Shown: one piece after another, positions 44,216 through 64,000 of the stretch
How positions within the stretch are numbered: the first letter of the stretch is position 1
Layout of the letters: every line of letters starts with the position of its first letter
Source: Allolobophora icterica
Taxonomy: Eukaryota > Annelida > Clitellata > Crassiclitellata > Lumbricidae
DNA: 64,000 nt
Direction of reading: 5' to 3'
Assembly: GCA_963556255.1 (NCBI GenBank)
Contig: OY744607.1
Coordinates: 46,237,111 to 46,301,110, forward strand
Program-made: the position numbers and the translations under genes
The notes under the pieces: generated by a model
Told to the model about the DNA's origin: nothing
What the model saw: the letters and a program-made list of their open reading frames with translations, nothing else
Databases searched by the model: none

Positions 44216-44400
44216 TTGTGTTTGTCTGCCTGACGATGTGCTTGCCGTTCTTTCTGTATGTGGGGTGTATCTGTATTTGTTTTTTGAGTGTCTGTGTCTG
44301 TTTGTGTAAGTGTCATGCTGTTTTTGCTGCCTGTCTGTCTGTTTGTGAGTGTGGCTGGGTGTCTTTGAGTGTTCGTAATAACGAAGGGATGGTGTTGGAG
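44216..44400. repeat. GTGTCTGT-rich low complexity
   Basis: Imperfect TGTCTGTGT sequence, no gene. Confidence 0.8.
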
Positions 44401-44453
44401 CGTATACAGTTGAAAAGAATGTAAATTTTAAAAAATGTAAAAGAAATTTACCT

Positions 44454-44740
44454 CAAACAAAGAGATTGTAAATGCAGATATTGTAAATAAAGAAACTGTG
44501 AATGAAGATACTATGAAAGAAGAAATTGCAAATGAAGATATTGTCAATGAAGATATTGTAAATTAAGAAATTGTAAATGAAGATACTATAAATGAAAAGA
44601 TTTTTTAGTAAAGACATTGTAAATAAAGAGTTTGTAAATTAGAAGATGAAAAACGAGGAGACTGCTGCAGACCCAACGATTTATATTTTAAAGATTTTTA
44701 TTTAAAGAATTGGAAGTGAAGAGATTGTAAATCAAAAGCT
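44454..44740. repeat. GAAGATATTGTAAAT minisatellite
   Basis: About 15 degenerate units of 15-18 bp (GAAATTGTAAATGAAGATA). It lies just upstream of the acceptor of the 44.8-kb gene. Confidence 0.8.
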
Positions 44741-44827
44741 TGACTGTAATATAGTTGGGCTTTCCGCGAAACACGTAACCACGTCTTTCTATTCTTTCTC
44801 TTGTTCGTGTTCTGCTTTGTCTTCTAG

Positions 44828-45424
44828 GAATGGGTAACCGTCTTCCTGGTGGTGATGGTGGTGATGATGGTGGTGGCAGTGGTGGTGGTGGGCTGAGACG
44901 ACCCTCCGACGTTCGTGACTTCTTCCGCCGGCGCAAGAGATCTAATCCTCCATCCCACCACCTTCACGACCCGTCTCATCACCCTCTTCCATCGTCAGCC
45001 GCTTCCTCCTCCTCATCCGCCTACAACTACAACCGTGACAAGATCAACTCGTGCCCTGACCTCGTGCGACCCGAGACGCGACCTCTCACCCGGTCAAAGG
45101 TCGAGGGAGACGAGGAAGAGGAGCGATCGATCGGACTGAAGATCTACCGGTCCTACAGCGACATTCCCGACTCGAAGATGTCCAGCTGCTCCGAGATCCC
45201 GGCGATCGAGGTCCGCGTCTACCGGCGCAGCACCGAGGGTCTGGCGAGCACGGGGAAGGCCGTGTCTCTCCCCCGAGGGATGGAGCGCAGCCTCGGAGCG
45301 ACGTCCGTCATGTCCTATGGGTCGGACTTTCGCCCGTCGCCGAGGGACTGTACGTCCGCCATTGAGACGAGGTCGTCTAGGAGAGGGTCGTCCAGGTGCA
45401 GTATGGCTAGCATCGGATACAGAG
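44828..45424 (+). CDS. Exon A of the unrecognised host gene
   Basis: Contains the presumed start ATG (44,830) two bases after the splice acceptor, so the 5' UTR must be in an upstream exon that I cannot locate. Ends AGA-G with donor GTGGGT. Confidence 0.7.
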
Positions 45425-47955
45425 GTGGGTGATACGACAGGACGAGCCCCCGTTCGGTAAGAGAATCCAGGGCAAAATCCAGCCGAGCATCCAGTGGTTG
45501 CACGACTGCCTGCTCGGGCCCGTGCGGTTCCTTCCTAGTTGGATGCCCCAAGCTGCCTTTCTAACTCCTTTTCCTTCGTTTCTTTGCCTTCCTTGCGGCC
45601 CTTCTGACTGCCTACTTATGTAGCTTACTGGATTCCTAAACGATTTCCTGAATGTCATTCTGATTGCATTTCTGAATACCTCTTTTACTCACTCCCCAGT
45701 GGCCGTCTTCCCATCTGCAGTTGCTTTGGCTTCTTCACTGCCATCTTCCTGCATGCCTCTGCCTATCTGTATTAATTTCATCGCTTTCTGACCTTCACTG
45801 CCTGACTTTCTGACTTTTCTAGTTGCCCTGCTGGGTGCCTTCCACCGTACTAAGCCAATGTTAAACTTATCTAAGGTGAGGTTAGGTTAACTAAAATTCA
45901 AAGGTGTTTCTCCACCGACGTCGAGTCGCCCCTGAAACACCCATAGATGTTCATAAGCTGAAATGGAACAATGCACGAACCACGAACCACTGCCCTGTTT
46001 GGGGTTTAATTTCGTGACGACAGTGGTGTGAAAGGTGCATTTAAAATCTACCACTTATCAGTCTAAATAACTAATCGGATTTCCAAGAGACTGGAAAACC
46101 CCTCCAAGCCCTCCTGTCCTGATTATAAACAGAGACAGACAGACAGAGAGAAAGAGCGAGAGACACACACACACAGAGGAGGGGTTCTCCGTAAAGTTTG
46201 CGAAGACGTGACCCGGATAATGAGCGCCATCTATTCGATTACTGTTGACAATATTGATCACCTGGTTCTCATTATTCAAATATTGATCTGCTTATGCACG
46301 CACGCACGTATGTCTGCCTGTCTGTATGTCTGTCTGCCTATCTGTCTGTCTGTCTGTGGTCTGTCTTTCTGTATGTCTGTCTTTCTGCCTCTATCCTTCC
46401 AACTGTCTATCCATCTTTCCGTCCATCCTTCCACAAACCTGTTTGTCTATCTATAGTATCCATGTATCCATACTGACGTAAGCACTTATGTAGCGCCTTG
46501 TGTTATCTCTCAAACGGATTGTTTCTGCTGTCAGTGTCACCCGAGGAATTTCCAGACACGGATGCAGTTAAGCGGAAGCTGAAGGACTTCGAAGCGAACT
46601 TCGTTTCTGGCCTGGTCGATGCTTTCCAGTGCCTGCCGCCACTCAACCAGCTGGCCGCCATCTCGATCGCCACTCGACCGGATCGCGTCAACCAGACCGT
46701 GTCCTTGTTGCAGTACCTGGAGTCGGACTCGATTCCGGCAGATCTACAGACCGTGACGGACGCCGGACAGAACCGGGAGTATGTGCTGACGATCTCCGAT
46801 CGAAGCTTTGAGCTGATTCGGAAGATCAAGTTGGAACGGCTGACAGAGCAGAGACTTAGCGCCGCTCTGGAGATTCTACGCGAGCTGGCCAGGGACGCAG
46901 CTCAGGAGCTCGGCAGGATCTTCGAATACCAGCTGGCACTGATAATGGAACCAGTGGCGATGAGGCTGCTGGCTAGGCACGCTGTCGACTGCATCGTGCA
47001 CGTACTCAAGAGGCGGAATCGAATCCTGGACCGCAACACCGTCGTCCAGGGCGTCCTTAGAGGCCGACCAAGGATCCCTGAGAATCTTCCGCGGTTCATC
47101 TCGATCATCGTCGGTTCGAAGGAGCTCAAGTGGAACATCTATGAGGTATTCAAGCGCCCAGCCCTGCGGAAGGAGCTGTTTGCGGTGAACGGAAGCGGTC
47201 CAGGGTCCCTGCGTGTCCCAGACGATCTGGATCTTTTCGGAGGCCGACTGCCCTGGAAGTTCTACACGTCGGTTCACTGTGAGCCGATGACCTACGGGTA
47301 TCGAGGTCAGTTGATCGAGTGGGACTACGTCAACTGTCACTTCCGGTTGAGCTCGGAAGAGGAGGCGGCAATGGCGGAGGAGGTGTCGTGGAGGTATGAC
47401 GACTTCCACCGTCTGTACTGCCCCTACCAGCGCCTCATCGGACACGATGCGATCGAGTCCTACTTCAAGGCTCGGGTGAAGTCCTCAGCTGAACCGTCGA
47501 CCTCGTCGACCTCCAGCCTTGCGGACTTCGTTCGGCAGACGAGGAGTGGGTCGTACGTGCGAGATGAGGTCCGACTTGTCTTCCGGCCGCTTGGAGCCGT
47601 CAATGGCAGCTGGAACCTCAGACAACTGGGTCTGGATGAGCTGGACGTGGCTCGGGTTCGGACGACGGACCCGACACAAGACAGGACTTCTCTGACGGAC
47701 ACAGCGATCGAGGTGACCCGTCGATGCGATGAGCTGCGATGCAGGCTAGAAGAAATGGAGTCTGTTGCCACGAGTCCGACGTCCCCCGAGTTGGAACGGT
47801 CTTTTCGAGACGACCGGCGATCACCGAACCCTACCCACGATAACAACATCTCGAGGAAAGAACGGAGGGAGGAGCACTGCTTCGCCAAGGATGCAGTTCA
47901 GAATTCCGCCTTCAGTGTGGTCGAACGAAACAACGAGACGGTTACGGACGTCTGA
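44828..47955 (+). CDS. Unrecognised host gene, two coding exons seen
   Basis: Exon A (44,828-45,424) follows a polypyrimidine acceptor ending TTCTAG; exon B (46,535-47,955) follows CTGCTGTCAG. The 1,110-bp intron starts GTGGGT, and phases agree (G + TG = Val), giving 671 residues from ATG 44,830 to TGA. Residues 1-200 are low-complexity (Gly-, Ser-, Pro-rich) with a basic RDFFRRRKR patch. Residues about 200-525 look folded: helical with conserved-looking FEANFVSGLVDAFQCLPPL, AALEILRELARDAAQELGRI and LPWKFYTSVHCEPMTYGYRG. The last 100 are Ser/Thr/charged. The MGN start would allow N-myristoylation, but an earlier coding exon is possible. High GC and clean splice sites mark it as a living gene. 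I do not recognise the family. Confidence 0.75.
45425..46534 (+). other. Intron of the unrecognised host gene
   Basis: Contains (CTGT)n-rich sequence at 46,300-46,400 and CACTTATGTAGCGCC, a LINE-tail word, at 46,483. Nothing coding. Confidence 0.65.
46535..47955 (+). CDS. Exon B of the unrecognised host gene
   Basis: A 1,421-bp terminal exon, open throughout, GC-rich in third positions. The frame extends only trivially upstream of the acceptor, into repeat-like sequence. Confidence 0.8.
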
Positions 47956-47989
47956 CTTCCGTTTCACCAACCGATGGGGAAACTGGGGG

Positions 47990-48185
47990 ATAAGTGGTAC
48001 ACGATGGCTAATTGGTTAGAGCGCTCACCATATAGCACGGAAAGTCTGGGTTCGAGTCTCCTCCCTGAGACAGTTACTGCGTAGGGACCTTGAGCAAGTC
48101 CTTCACTCAGAGTTGCTCACAGCCATCGATTGATGCTTGGTCATTAGATAGTGGCGCTTAATAAATGCATAATAATCATAATAAT
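47990..48185 (+). repeat. tRNA-derived SINE family B, copy 1
   Basis: A box TGGCTAATTGGTTAGAGCG, B box GGGTTCGAGTCTCC, then GAGCAAGTCCTTCACTCAG and GGCGCTTAATAAATGCATAA with an AAT-rich tail. Located just 3' of the host gene stop, so it may lie in its 3' UTR. Confidence 0.85.
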
Positions 48186-48229
48186 AATACGTTACAATAC
48201 CTTACCTGCAGATATTTTGTAGGACACAT

Positions 48230-48400
48230 TTATCCAGTTGGTTAGAGTGCTCAACTTGTAATGCGGAGAGTACGGGTTTGAGTCTCCTCCCCAAGACGAT
48301 TACTGAGCAACCTTGAACTATTAACCTTGAGCAAGTCCTTCACTCACAGTTGCTCAGCATAATCGAATAAAGCTTAGTCATTAGATAGCAACTAAGAAAT
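48230..48400 (+). repeat. tRNA-derived SINE family B, copy 2
   Basis: TTGGTTAGAGTGCTCAAC and GGGTTTGAGTCTCCTCC boxes and the same body with small insertions. A diverged second copy in tandem orientation. Confidence 0.8.
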
Positions 48401-49130
48401 CCACGGTAAATAAATTCACTGTACACGAAATTGAAGCTACTGTGCTGCTATTGGTTAGTACCAACAGATTGCAAATATAATGATAGATCTAGAGTTGTTT
48501 ACCAATTAAATGGAATTGCAGCGAAGTAGTCTACTGTGACTTTCAAGAAATGAGAAATACAGTGTGATGAGTTAGTATTGTATCAATGAGCGTTCTAGTC
48601 ATTTTCACAGAGCATGCTCCTGCTTGTCTGCTTACTTATAATTTATTATTGTTTTTTTTTTCAAAGGCAGCTTTCTTGCGAGCTGGTTGCGTAGTTTCAA
48701 TGCGATGCGAACTACTTCTTGACCCGATGAGTCGATGACCTGGCCTAACTGTCCTGATATGTCGTAAATTATTCTTCTGTACAGTTAATTACTTAATTAA
48801 GTAGTTTTTCCTTCTTAAGTAAGTGAGAGAGTTGTATAATTTATTGGGTCTTGAGCAAGCAGCCCAGACGCTCTTGTATTATAGCAGTTAAAAACCGAGT
48901 GAATTCCAGAAAGTTCTACAGCTGAGCAATGAAAGCCAATGATACAAACAAGTGTTTCTAAAAATTGGTAATTTTCTTTCATTAAGTGATTATTGTTGTT
49001 GTTTTTGGTCATTATTATTTATAATAATAATAATTGTTATTATTATTATTTTTAAGCAGAGGACATAAATTCTACCATTGAGGTGTCAAAAGGACAAAAG
49101 CTATGGGTTGATCATCGCTGACTACAAATA
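48401..49130. other. Non-coding, no recognised feature
   Basis: AT-rich DNA, with (AAT) runs near 49,020-49,050. No gene supported. Confidence 0.4.
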
Positions 49131-49148
49131 TAAAACACCAATCGCATT

Positions 49149-49149
49149 C

Positions 49150-49184
<35 letters not shown>

Positions 49185-49395
49185 GTAATAATAATAATAA
49201 TAATAGTTGTTATTATTAATATTATTATAACAATAACAATAATAATAACAGCTGTTATTATTTTTATTACCACAGATCCCTCAGGAATTAAAAAATTATG
49301 CAGGGAATCATCATCATCATCAGTTCCTGACGCTAGCCATTTGGCGGCAAAGAGTACGCATAAATGATCTCCAGTGCCCTCGGTCATATGTAATG

Positions 49396-49479
<84 letters not shown>

Positions 49480-49480
49480 C
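49149..49480. repeat. (AAT)n and (ATT)n arrays
   Basis: AAT 49,149-49,206 and ATT 49,397-49,480, on either side of 190 bp of mixed sequence. The two arrays are complementary and could pair. Confidence 0.95.
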
Positions 49481-50110
49481 AGTTTGTATATTTCATCGCT
49501 TTGACACAAAAGCTCTCCAAAAGCTGATGCATATCTAATTGCAAAGATTTTAGGCATTGCTGAATCGCATTACAATATGTAACACATGCTGGTTCTATGT
49601 TCATAACCGTTGGAGACAAGAGAAGAGGTTAATTGTATCGAAAGCATTGAATCAGAAAAATGTTGTAACATTTGAACAGTAGACTCTTAGAAACTTCCTC
49701 TGAGCTGAGTGTTGTTTTTATATAGCTCAAGTCGTTGCTGTGTTCTGATAAAACTTGGCAATGATAGAGGAAGGAATGTTGCAGAAGTAAAGCTATTTCA
49801 GATTTGTCTCTTTTCTCTATGGAATTGCTGAATGGTAGGCTAATTAAGATTATTTTAATTATTACTTTGTCTAAACTAGTGCTGTTATTTAATCTTCTTG
49901 TCAATTGATTGTTATCAGATGAGGTTATTTTGTGCTTTTCCAGTCCTTGTATGAGGTTTTTGGCATCTGAATAAACTTCACAAGATGCTTAAACTCAAAA
50001 TTATTGTATCTTCTTAATATAAATCACAAAGGTTTCCTTTTCAGTGTGTGACGTCATGCATAATTGTTTATGTATGCATGTTTTAATATACAACAGGTAT
50101 ACAGCAGCTA
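49481..50110. other. Non-coding, no recognised feature
   Basis: A 91-codon minus-strand frame (49,904-49,629) has no recognised domain or splice context. Not called. Confidence 0.4.
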
Positions 50111-50114
50111 GCAA

Positions 50115-50355
50115 TTCTGTGTCTGTGTGTCTGTTTGTCTGTGTGTCTGTTTGTCTATGTGTCTGTTTGTCTGCGTGTGGTTGTCTGTGTGTCTGTATGT
50201 CTGCATGTATGTTTGTCCGTGTGTATGTTTGTCTGTGTGTCTGTTTATCCGTTTGTGTGTGTCTGAGTCTGTGTGTCAGTCTGAGTCTGTGTGTATATCT
50301 GTGTATTTGTCTGTCTTTTTCCGTGTGTGTATGTGTCTAACTGTCTGTCTGTTGG
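50115..50355. repeat. (GTCTGTGT)n low complexity
   Basis: Imperfect octamer array. A second CTGT run lies at 50,840-50,905. Confidence 0.9.
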
Positions 50356-51170
50356 GCCTAGACCTTTTGAGACAATAGTCTGGCATTGGAAATCGTCTTA
50401 TTTTACCTCTGCATGTTATATTTGGTTCAACTCTGGTAGAGAAAAAACAAGATTTCTTCTGCAACTTGCTGGCGCTGAGAAATTCAGGGATTCACATTAC
50501 CATACCGCTTCTGAATTTATTCAAAAACGTCTATTGCTCTTTTTCAATCTCCCTGCTGCAGTCGCCATTTGGAAGCAGATTGGTTCAGATCGGAAGCAAT
50601 CTGTTTGATTTCCAGATTACACGAACGCCTTCAGAGGCCGATGGACCGGCGCATGTCGTCTCGTAAATAGATGTTTATAAGGTTGTTCTCGGCAGCCGGC
50701 GGCAAATACTCTTTTATCATGTCATGTTTCGATTGGCCCCAGTTTCCCCTACATAATATATTTTTCAGCATTGCCTTCGGTAATATCTTTCCGGCGCAAT
50801 ATCTGGTACAATGTTTACAGATGAACGCTTCTGTTTATCTTTCTGTCTGTCTGTGTGTCTGTCTGTCTGTCTGTCTGTCTTTCTATCTGTCCGTCTGTCT
50901 GTCTGTCAAATAACGTATTTCGTCCTACGTGTTGTGCAACCGGCGAAATGATCATATTTTCCTATTCGTCTGATGTTCTCATCAGTGATTTATAGGAAAA
51001 TGTCTCCGACCCTTCCAGGTTCGCTTCCTTTGCGTCACTGGCTAACTAGCGGCAAAGATGAAAGCAACAACGTTCAAGTAATTTGCCGATGAAGACTATA
51101 TAGGCCTAACCAGCGTTTAAGAATATCTTGTGTCTACCAGGGCCCTTGGCTTCGACCTCACGTGAAGAGA
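50356..51170. other. Non-coding, no recognised feature
   Basis: No open frame with coding character; a short simple repeat at 50,840-50,905 only. Confidence 0.4.
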
Positions 51171-51414
51171 TGGGTCGTTATCTGAAAGGTGCAGAATTGA
51201 TGTCTCGTGTGGATTTTTTAGTTTTTTCGATAATTTCTTTTAAAATATATTGCCAATCTTTCAAAGAATGAACAGATTACCAGTTTTCATAACTGTTATA
51301 GCTGTTAGATTTTGGAAATTTAGAAAAAAATTACTAAATATATAAAAATATCATTACCATCCTCATTTTCTTTTTTTCCATGACCAAATTTGTAGCATTT
51401 CGGATAATGACCCA
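51171..51414. mobile_element. 244-bp MITE related to the 40.9-kb TIR element
   Basis: Starts TGGGTCGTTATCTGAAAGGT, matching the right end of the 40,920-42,312 element read in reverse through the GTGCAGAAT(C/T)GATGTC segment. Ends TTTCGGATAATGACCCA. An internal deletion derivative; no clear target duplication. Confidence 0.8.
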
Positions 51415-51449
51415 AAATATGACACTTATTAGCGACTGAACAAAGTTGA

Positions 51450-51950
51450 CAAATATATAGCACCGCAGTGCTTGATTTAAAGGTGTCTAAGTAGTCCAAT
51501 ATATAGGCCTAGCATGAACAGATATGTTCAACGACATATTGCGGATAAAGAGGTCGTTGTCGAATTAACCTTAGGCATACAGAGGAAATATGTGAGCAAT
51601 TGATTGGACGAATTCCAACAGTTTAGTTAAAAATGTTATGGCAACAAAAGTAGTTGATGACGGTTGAATTTCTTTAAACAGTTCTCACGGTCGTTTGGAA
51701 ATATATACATATATGCATCGGAGCTTTATATTATGGAATAAACCATGAAATTTTCAATTTATAGCAACGGAGTTAAGCGACTTAAAGGTGTCTAAAGATG
51801 GATGCATGGATCAAGCGTTTAACGACATCTATTTCTTATGGCAACAAAGGCCGTTAACTACGGCAGGAATTAATTTCAACAGTTATCATAATTCAGAACC
51901 TGCAATGCTAATGATAGAATAAACTACTTTTGGCGTTTACATAGAGTCGT
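51450..51950. repeat. Two diverged tandem copies of about 250-290 bp
   Basis: Shared words in the same order: AAAGGTGTCTAA, TTAACGACAT, TTATGGCAACAAA, TTCAACAGTT and TGGAATAAAC/AGAATAAAC. Unclassified. Confidence 0.6.
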
Positions 51951-52595
51951 ATGAAAGAGATTTATAGGTGTGGGGGAACCCCATAATATTAACAGTATCC
52001 GGTTTTAGTGACACGTAACGTTCCTTGTATTTAACCACTGCGACTATTTCTAGACTACTTTGAGTTTAAAAAAGTAGTTATAGGCATAGATGTCAGTAGC
52101 GATAATCAATAGTTTATCACATTTTTGACCGAAGAACTCTATAAATAGGAATATTATCCAGCCGCGGCAGTGCGCACTCCAGAGCAGGTTCACGGCTCCA
52201 CCAGATGGCGCGGTATATCCGGGTTTGGAAAACTGATCAAAGTTGTTTATCTGATTAAGACGTATGCGTCTTTGTTGTATGTTATCCGCAAAATATTTCC
52301 ACATGAATTGTAACGTGTCTATTTCATCCATATTCGTAACACCGACCTTTTGAACTCTTTGTTCCATGTTTGTCTCTTCTGTTGGGCTTTAGTCAGTGGT
52401 GCAAAATCAGTTTGGGACAGTTACACAGAAGCACGCGCGGTTCAGTAACGAAGCTTTGAAACAGCACGCTGCATTAACAGGTAGTGGGGTGAAAATTTCA
52501 CCCCAGGTTAGCCTCCCATGGTTAAGTGAATCTCCTACTCGATGGATGGTTTGCAGCAGTTTAACCACATCTCATATAATCAGAGGTTGATTACA
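51951..52595. other. Non-coding, no recognised feature
   Basis: A 105-codon minus-strand frame (52,367-52,050) shows no known domain or splice sites. Not called. Confidence 0.4.
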
Positions 52596-52815
52596 TAGGG
52601 AACATTAGGGCAGAAATTCTTTAGTGCAAGAGTTGTAGACCTGTGGAATGGTTTGGACGATAGTACTGTCTCAGTGGACACTATAACAGCTTTTAAGAAG
52701 AAGCTAGGAAAATTGGGCTATTAAGAGTTCGAGGTAAATTTGCAGTGGTTCTAACACAGACTATACGTCTTCTGAACCACTTAAAACCCTTGTTATGTTA
52801 TGTTATGTTATAGAT
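52596..52815 (+). pseudogene. LINE C-terminal fragment with (TTATG)n tail
   Basis: Encodes FFSARVVDLWNGLDD and FKKKLGKLGY then stop, the usual last residues of CR1/L2-like RT proteins. Ends with TTATGTTATGTTATG as in the 31.3-kb LINE. Confidence 0.8.
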
Positions 52816-53505
52816 CTATAGGCCTAGGCTACATAGCAAAAATCATCTGTTCATGTACGGTCGCAAAGAGTAAGCAGAGATTTCTAGCAACCTCCAATTG
52901 ATGATTTATTTATTGTAATTGTAATTATGACAATTTATACAGCTCAGTCAGTGGCAAGCAACTTCTAGGATGCTGTACACTGTCAACAGTTTTAACGATA
53001 TTTACTTAATAGTGCTTCCGTAACAAAGGCGATTGGCGTTGCTGAACAAAGAAACAAGGTACTTATATATTATACAAAATAATTATATTCGTGTTTATTG
53101 AAAAGCTCATTGATAAACCGCAGTGAGTTACATTGAAACATTGAAACATGACGGTACAATTTTCACGATCTTATTGAACACACGTCTTGGCAGCCTGTTA
53201 GGCGCCTACTCATTTTACTGCTGCCCCTAGAGAGTGGAAGGCTGAGTCGACCTAGAGGGGGCTTACGGGTATAGAATCGCGTCTTTTCAAGATCTAATGT
53301 TCTTCATGCTAGAGTATTACCATTCACCTGTCCTCCTCCCCTATAAATATATAGCTACCCAAAACTAATGATGTGCATAGAACATTCAGTGTTCGCTGAT
53401 CAGTGTTCGGTTCGGTCAGGTTTAGACAAGGTCTTCTATGTGGCTTTTAGATACTTGTGGATTTTGGTGTCTAGGCAGTTCCAATGTCTCAGTATTATTG
53501 TTCGA
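52816..53505. other. Non-coding, no recognised feature
   Basis: No gene, RNA or element border recognised. Confidence 0.4.
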
Positions 53506-53509
53506 ATGC

Positions 53510-53865
<356 letters not shown>

Positions 53866-54261
53866 TGTTAGGGTCAGGATTAGGGTATGAATCTACGAAG
53901 CCCGTCAAGATGAAACGGGTTTTAGAATGCGAATGGGAACAGTTACTGTAAGACCGTGTCTGACAGTAGTAGGCCTACTGTGACATCGCCACCTACCGAC
54001 CGAATGAAAAGAGAACGGACCCGATTAAATGTCTAAGAATGGTAAGAAACAAACACAGCCGAGTCTTTTCTGCTGAACATTGTAATAAATAAACGCAGTA
54101 TCTCTATCTAACCGAGCACTGAATAAATAATAGTTCGCCTTAATACAGTAAAATATTAACTATTTTCCTATTTGCGTCATGCAACATGCAACATTTAATT
54201 TACACCATTTAAGATTTAATTAGATTATATTAGCCTATACAGTACTTTACTCGACTGAAAC

Positions 54262-54350
54262 AATCGCAATCGTAAGCTCGGAATATCATAAAGCGCTACT
54301 TAAAAATGTAAACACTGGGCACCAGCTTATTAGCAAGCGCTGGGTCAAGT
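54262..54350 (-). repeat. LINE 3' end, (GATTAC)n family
   Basis: AATCGCAATCGTAAGCTCGG...AAGCGCTACTTAAAAATG...GGGCACCAGCTTATTAGC. Third of four copies in the window, same orientation. Confidence 0.65.
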
Positions 54351-54539
54351 CAGAGTGGTCGTCAAAAGATACAAAGTGAAGAACAAAGTCCGGTTGTCAG
54401 AAGGCCACAGAGGGGAGACAGAGGAACCTGCTACAGTGGATTGTGTTCAGGGTGAAAGAAACTGGAGTGGATGAGGATACTAACGCGTGGTCATGTCTCT
54501 GATGAGTCTCCTTTGAAGTGGCGCTATATAAATCTGCAA

Positions 54540-55140
54540 TTATCATTATCATTTGGCTTATTCAAACGTCGAAGAAGAAATACTTCTGATTGGGAAGAGT
54601 TCAGAGTCAGTTATGTAATCAGGATGTTATATCCATCGTTCGGGAGTCCAGCACAATGGCTCGATGATGCAATTAATGCGAAAAGCAGATCAACGATCCG
54701 AAATCAAGACGTAGAGGACCGCACTGTCCACGAGGTAAGCAGGGCACAGCGAGACTACGAACAGTACCCTTATTTTTACAGCGCGTGCACATTGTGACAC
54801 GGATAAAAGCACGCTTCGTAAACCAGAAAACTCATTTTGTGAGGCCATATAAGGGTCCTATATAATTATATCCTGGAACATGTATACATGCAAACTATCA
54901 TCGACCGTCGTCTTTGACAGGCAGAACAGTATGCCCCCAATTTTACAGTAGCTAGGGTCCAAAAAGGTCTTAAATCGGCCCTGGCCCAGGGCGACTTTAC
55001 CCTACATCCCCAAAATTACGTTGACCCCACTTCACAGGATTCTGAAGTTGGATCAACCCTATGTCTTTCTATATCGCTCTCTGCAACTAAAAAATACAGT
55101 GTTCGATTGTTGATATCATCTGAGTAACAATTGAAAACGG
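54540..55140. other. Non-coding, no recognised feature
   Basis: The 54,471-54,797 frame of 108 codons has no recognised domain and begins within a repeat tail. Not called. Confidence 0.4.
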
Positions 55141-55147
55141 CTTTGTA

Positions 55148-55309
55148 TGCAAGCGCAATCGTATAGGATCCTTTTTAAACGCAAGGAGGACGTGCACCCA
55201 GTTCCCCTATATAGAGGCACTGTTTTGGATGCGAGAACACTCGCGATGGAGTCCTTTTCAAACGCGAGAAGGACGTGGACCCTCTTCCCCTATATACAGA
55301 CACTGTTCG
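55148..55309. repeat. Two tandem units of about 80 bp downstream of NOX
   Basis: Both share (T/G)CCTTTT(T/C)AAACGC, AGGACGTG(C/G)AC and CCCCTATATA(G/C)A..CACTGTT. They lie just 3' of the NOX stop on its transcribed strand, so they may be in the 3' UTR. Confidence 0.75.
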
Positions 55310-55335
55310 TTGATCGTTGACTGCAGGAGACAGAT

Positions 55336-63596
<8,261 letters not shown>

Positions 63597-63689
63597 CTGT
63601 TACATTACAACGACTGTTTACAAATAGATCGATTACATTACGGATTATCAAAACACACTTCTTGGCATTATTGATCAAAAAGAATTTGC

Positions 63690-63915
63690 CAATCAATCAA
63701 TCAATCAATCAATCAAAAAGAATTTACCAATCAATGAATCAACTGATTGATCGATTGATGAATCAATAAATAAATAAATCGATCGAGTGAATAAATGGAC
63801 TCGATGAATTGGTTGATCGATCAATCAATCAATAAATGAATCGATCGAGTGAATAAATAGAATCGAACGATGAATGATCGATTGATCGATCAATCAATCA
63901 ATTAATCGATCAAAT
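63690..63915. repeat. (AATC)n imperfect array
   Basis: AATCAATC and GATCGATTG variants upstream of the first visible NOX exon; intronic. The sequence to 64,000 shows nothing else. Confidence 0.93.
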
Positions 63916-64000
63916 GGATTGATGCAATGTACATGTAAGCTGCGTGGAGAGTATACACTGTACAGTGTTCAGTGATCATTGTTCACTATAATGTTTTAAT

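Noticed and set aside
47990..48100. Functional tRNA gene
   Set aside because: A and B box-like sequences are present, but no cloverleaf with acceptor stem closes; the body and tail are those of a SINE with several copies here.
54471..54797. 108-codon plus-strand frame
   Set aside because: Begins in a LINE/SINE tail (GGCGCTATATAAATC) and has no recognised domain.

Overview
The window is metazoan nuclear DNA, most likely from an aquatic invertebrate. Evidence: intron-split genes with GT/AG borders, an animal-type NADPH oxidase, tRNA-derived SINEs, CR1/L2-like LINE tails, hAT elements, long micro- and minisatellites, and frequent GTAGGCCTA-type words. I cannot fix the phylum from sequence alone; a deuterostome such as an echinoderm is a guess.

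1 to about 12.4 kb is most of a Polinton/Maverick, a large self-synthesising DNA transposon related to adintoviruses. Its left end lies outside the window and its right end is unresolved. The minus strand carries, in transcription order, a packaging ATPase, a Polinton-specific structural protein, a penton-like protein, a pVI-like membrane-active protein, the major capsid protein, a minor virion protein, an adenain-like protease and a repeat-built fibre-like protein that runs off the edge. A zinc-ribbon/phospholipase A2-like protein and a retrovirus-like integrase are on the plus strand. The protein-primed DNA polymerase B and a small zinc protein are on the minus strand. Together they cover integration, replication, capsid assembly, maturation, packaging and probably entry. 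MCP, penton and integrase each show a one-base (-1 type) frame break at a short homopolymer, POLB has one in-frame TAG, and the minor protein/protease join is also -1 but sits on an A AAA AAC heptamer.

12.4-17.5 kb holds duplicated AT/TATA-like units, SINE copies and CA-repeats. 17.5-31.0 kb contains two related non-autonomous hAT elements in inverted orientation (17,506-23,607 and 26,450-31,019), each with CAGGCCCGTAGCCAG termini and its own target duplication. Each carries a 1.9-kb array of a 25-bp purine/pyrimidine minisatellite. The left copy holds a 1.5-kb 5'-truncated LINE that is absent from the right copy.

31-44 kb is repeat-rich: LINE 3' ends, SINEs, small hAT elements with perfect 8-bp target duplications (33,527-34,107; 38,942-39,141), a 1.4-kb TIR element (40,920-42,312) and several kilobases of simple repeats. 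A small GC-rich candidate exon lies at 37,069-37,258 and a miRNA-precursor-like hairpin at 36,297-36,351.

44.8-48.0 kb is a host gene on the plus strand (two exons seen, 671 codons) that I do not recognise. 48-55 kb is mostly SINEs, triplet repeats, a MITE related to the 40.9-kb element and non-coding DNA.

55.3-63.6 kb is the 3' half of a NADPH oxidase (NOX2-like) gene on the minus strand. Six exons with matching phases encode the NADPH-binding dehydrogenase end, including a 37-nt exon. One intron contains a 3.1-kb hAT element (60,334-63,444) that still encodes a BED zinc finger and is itself interrupted by a LINE.
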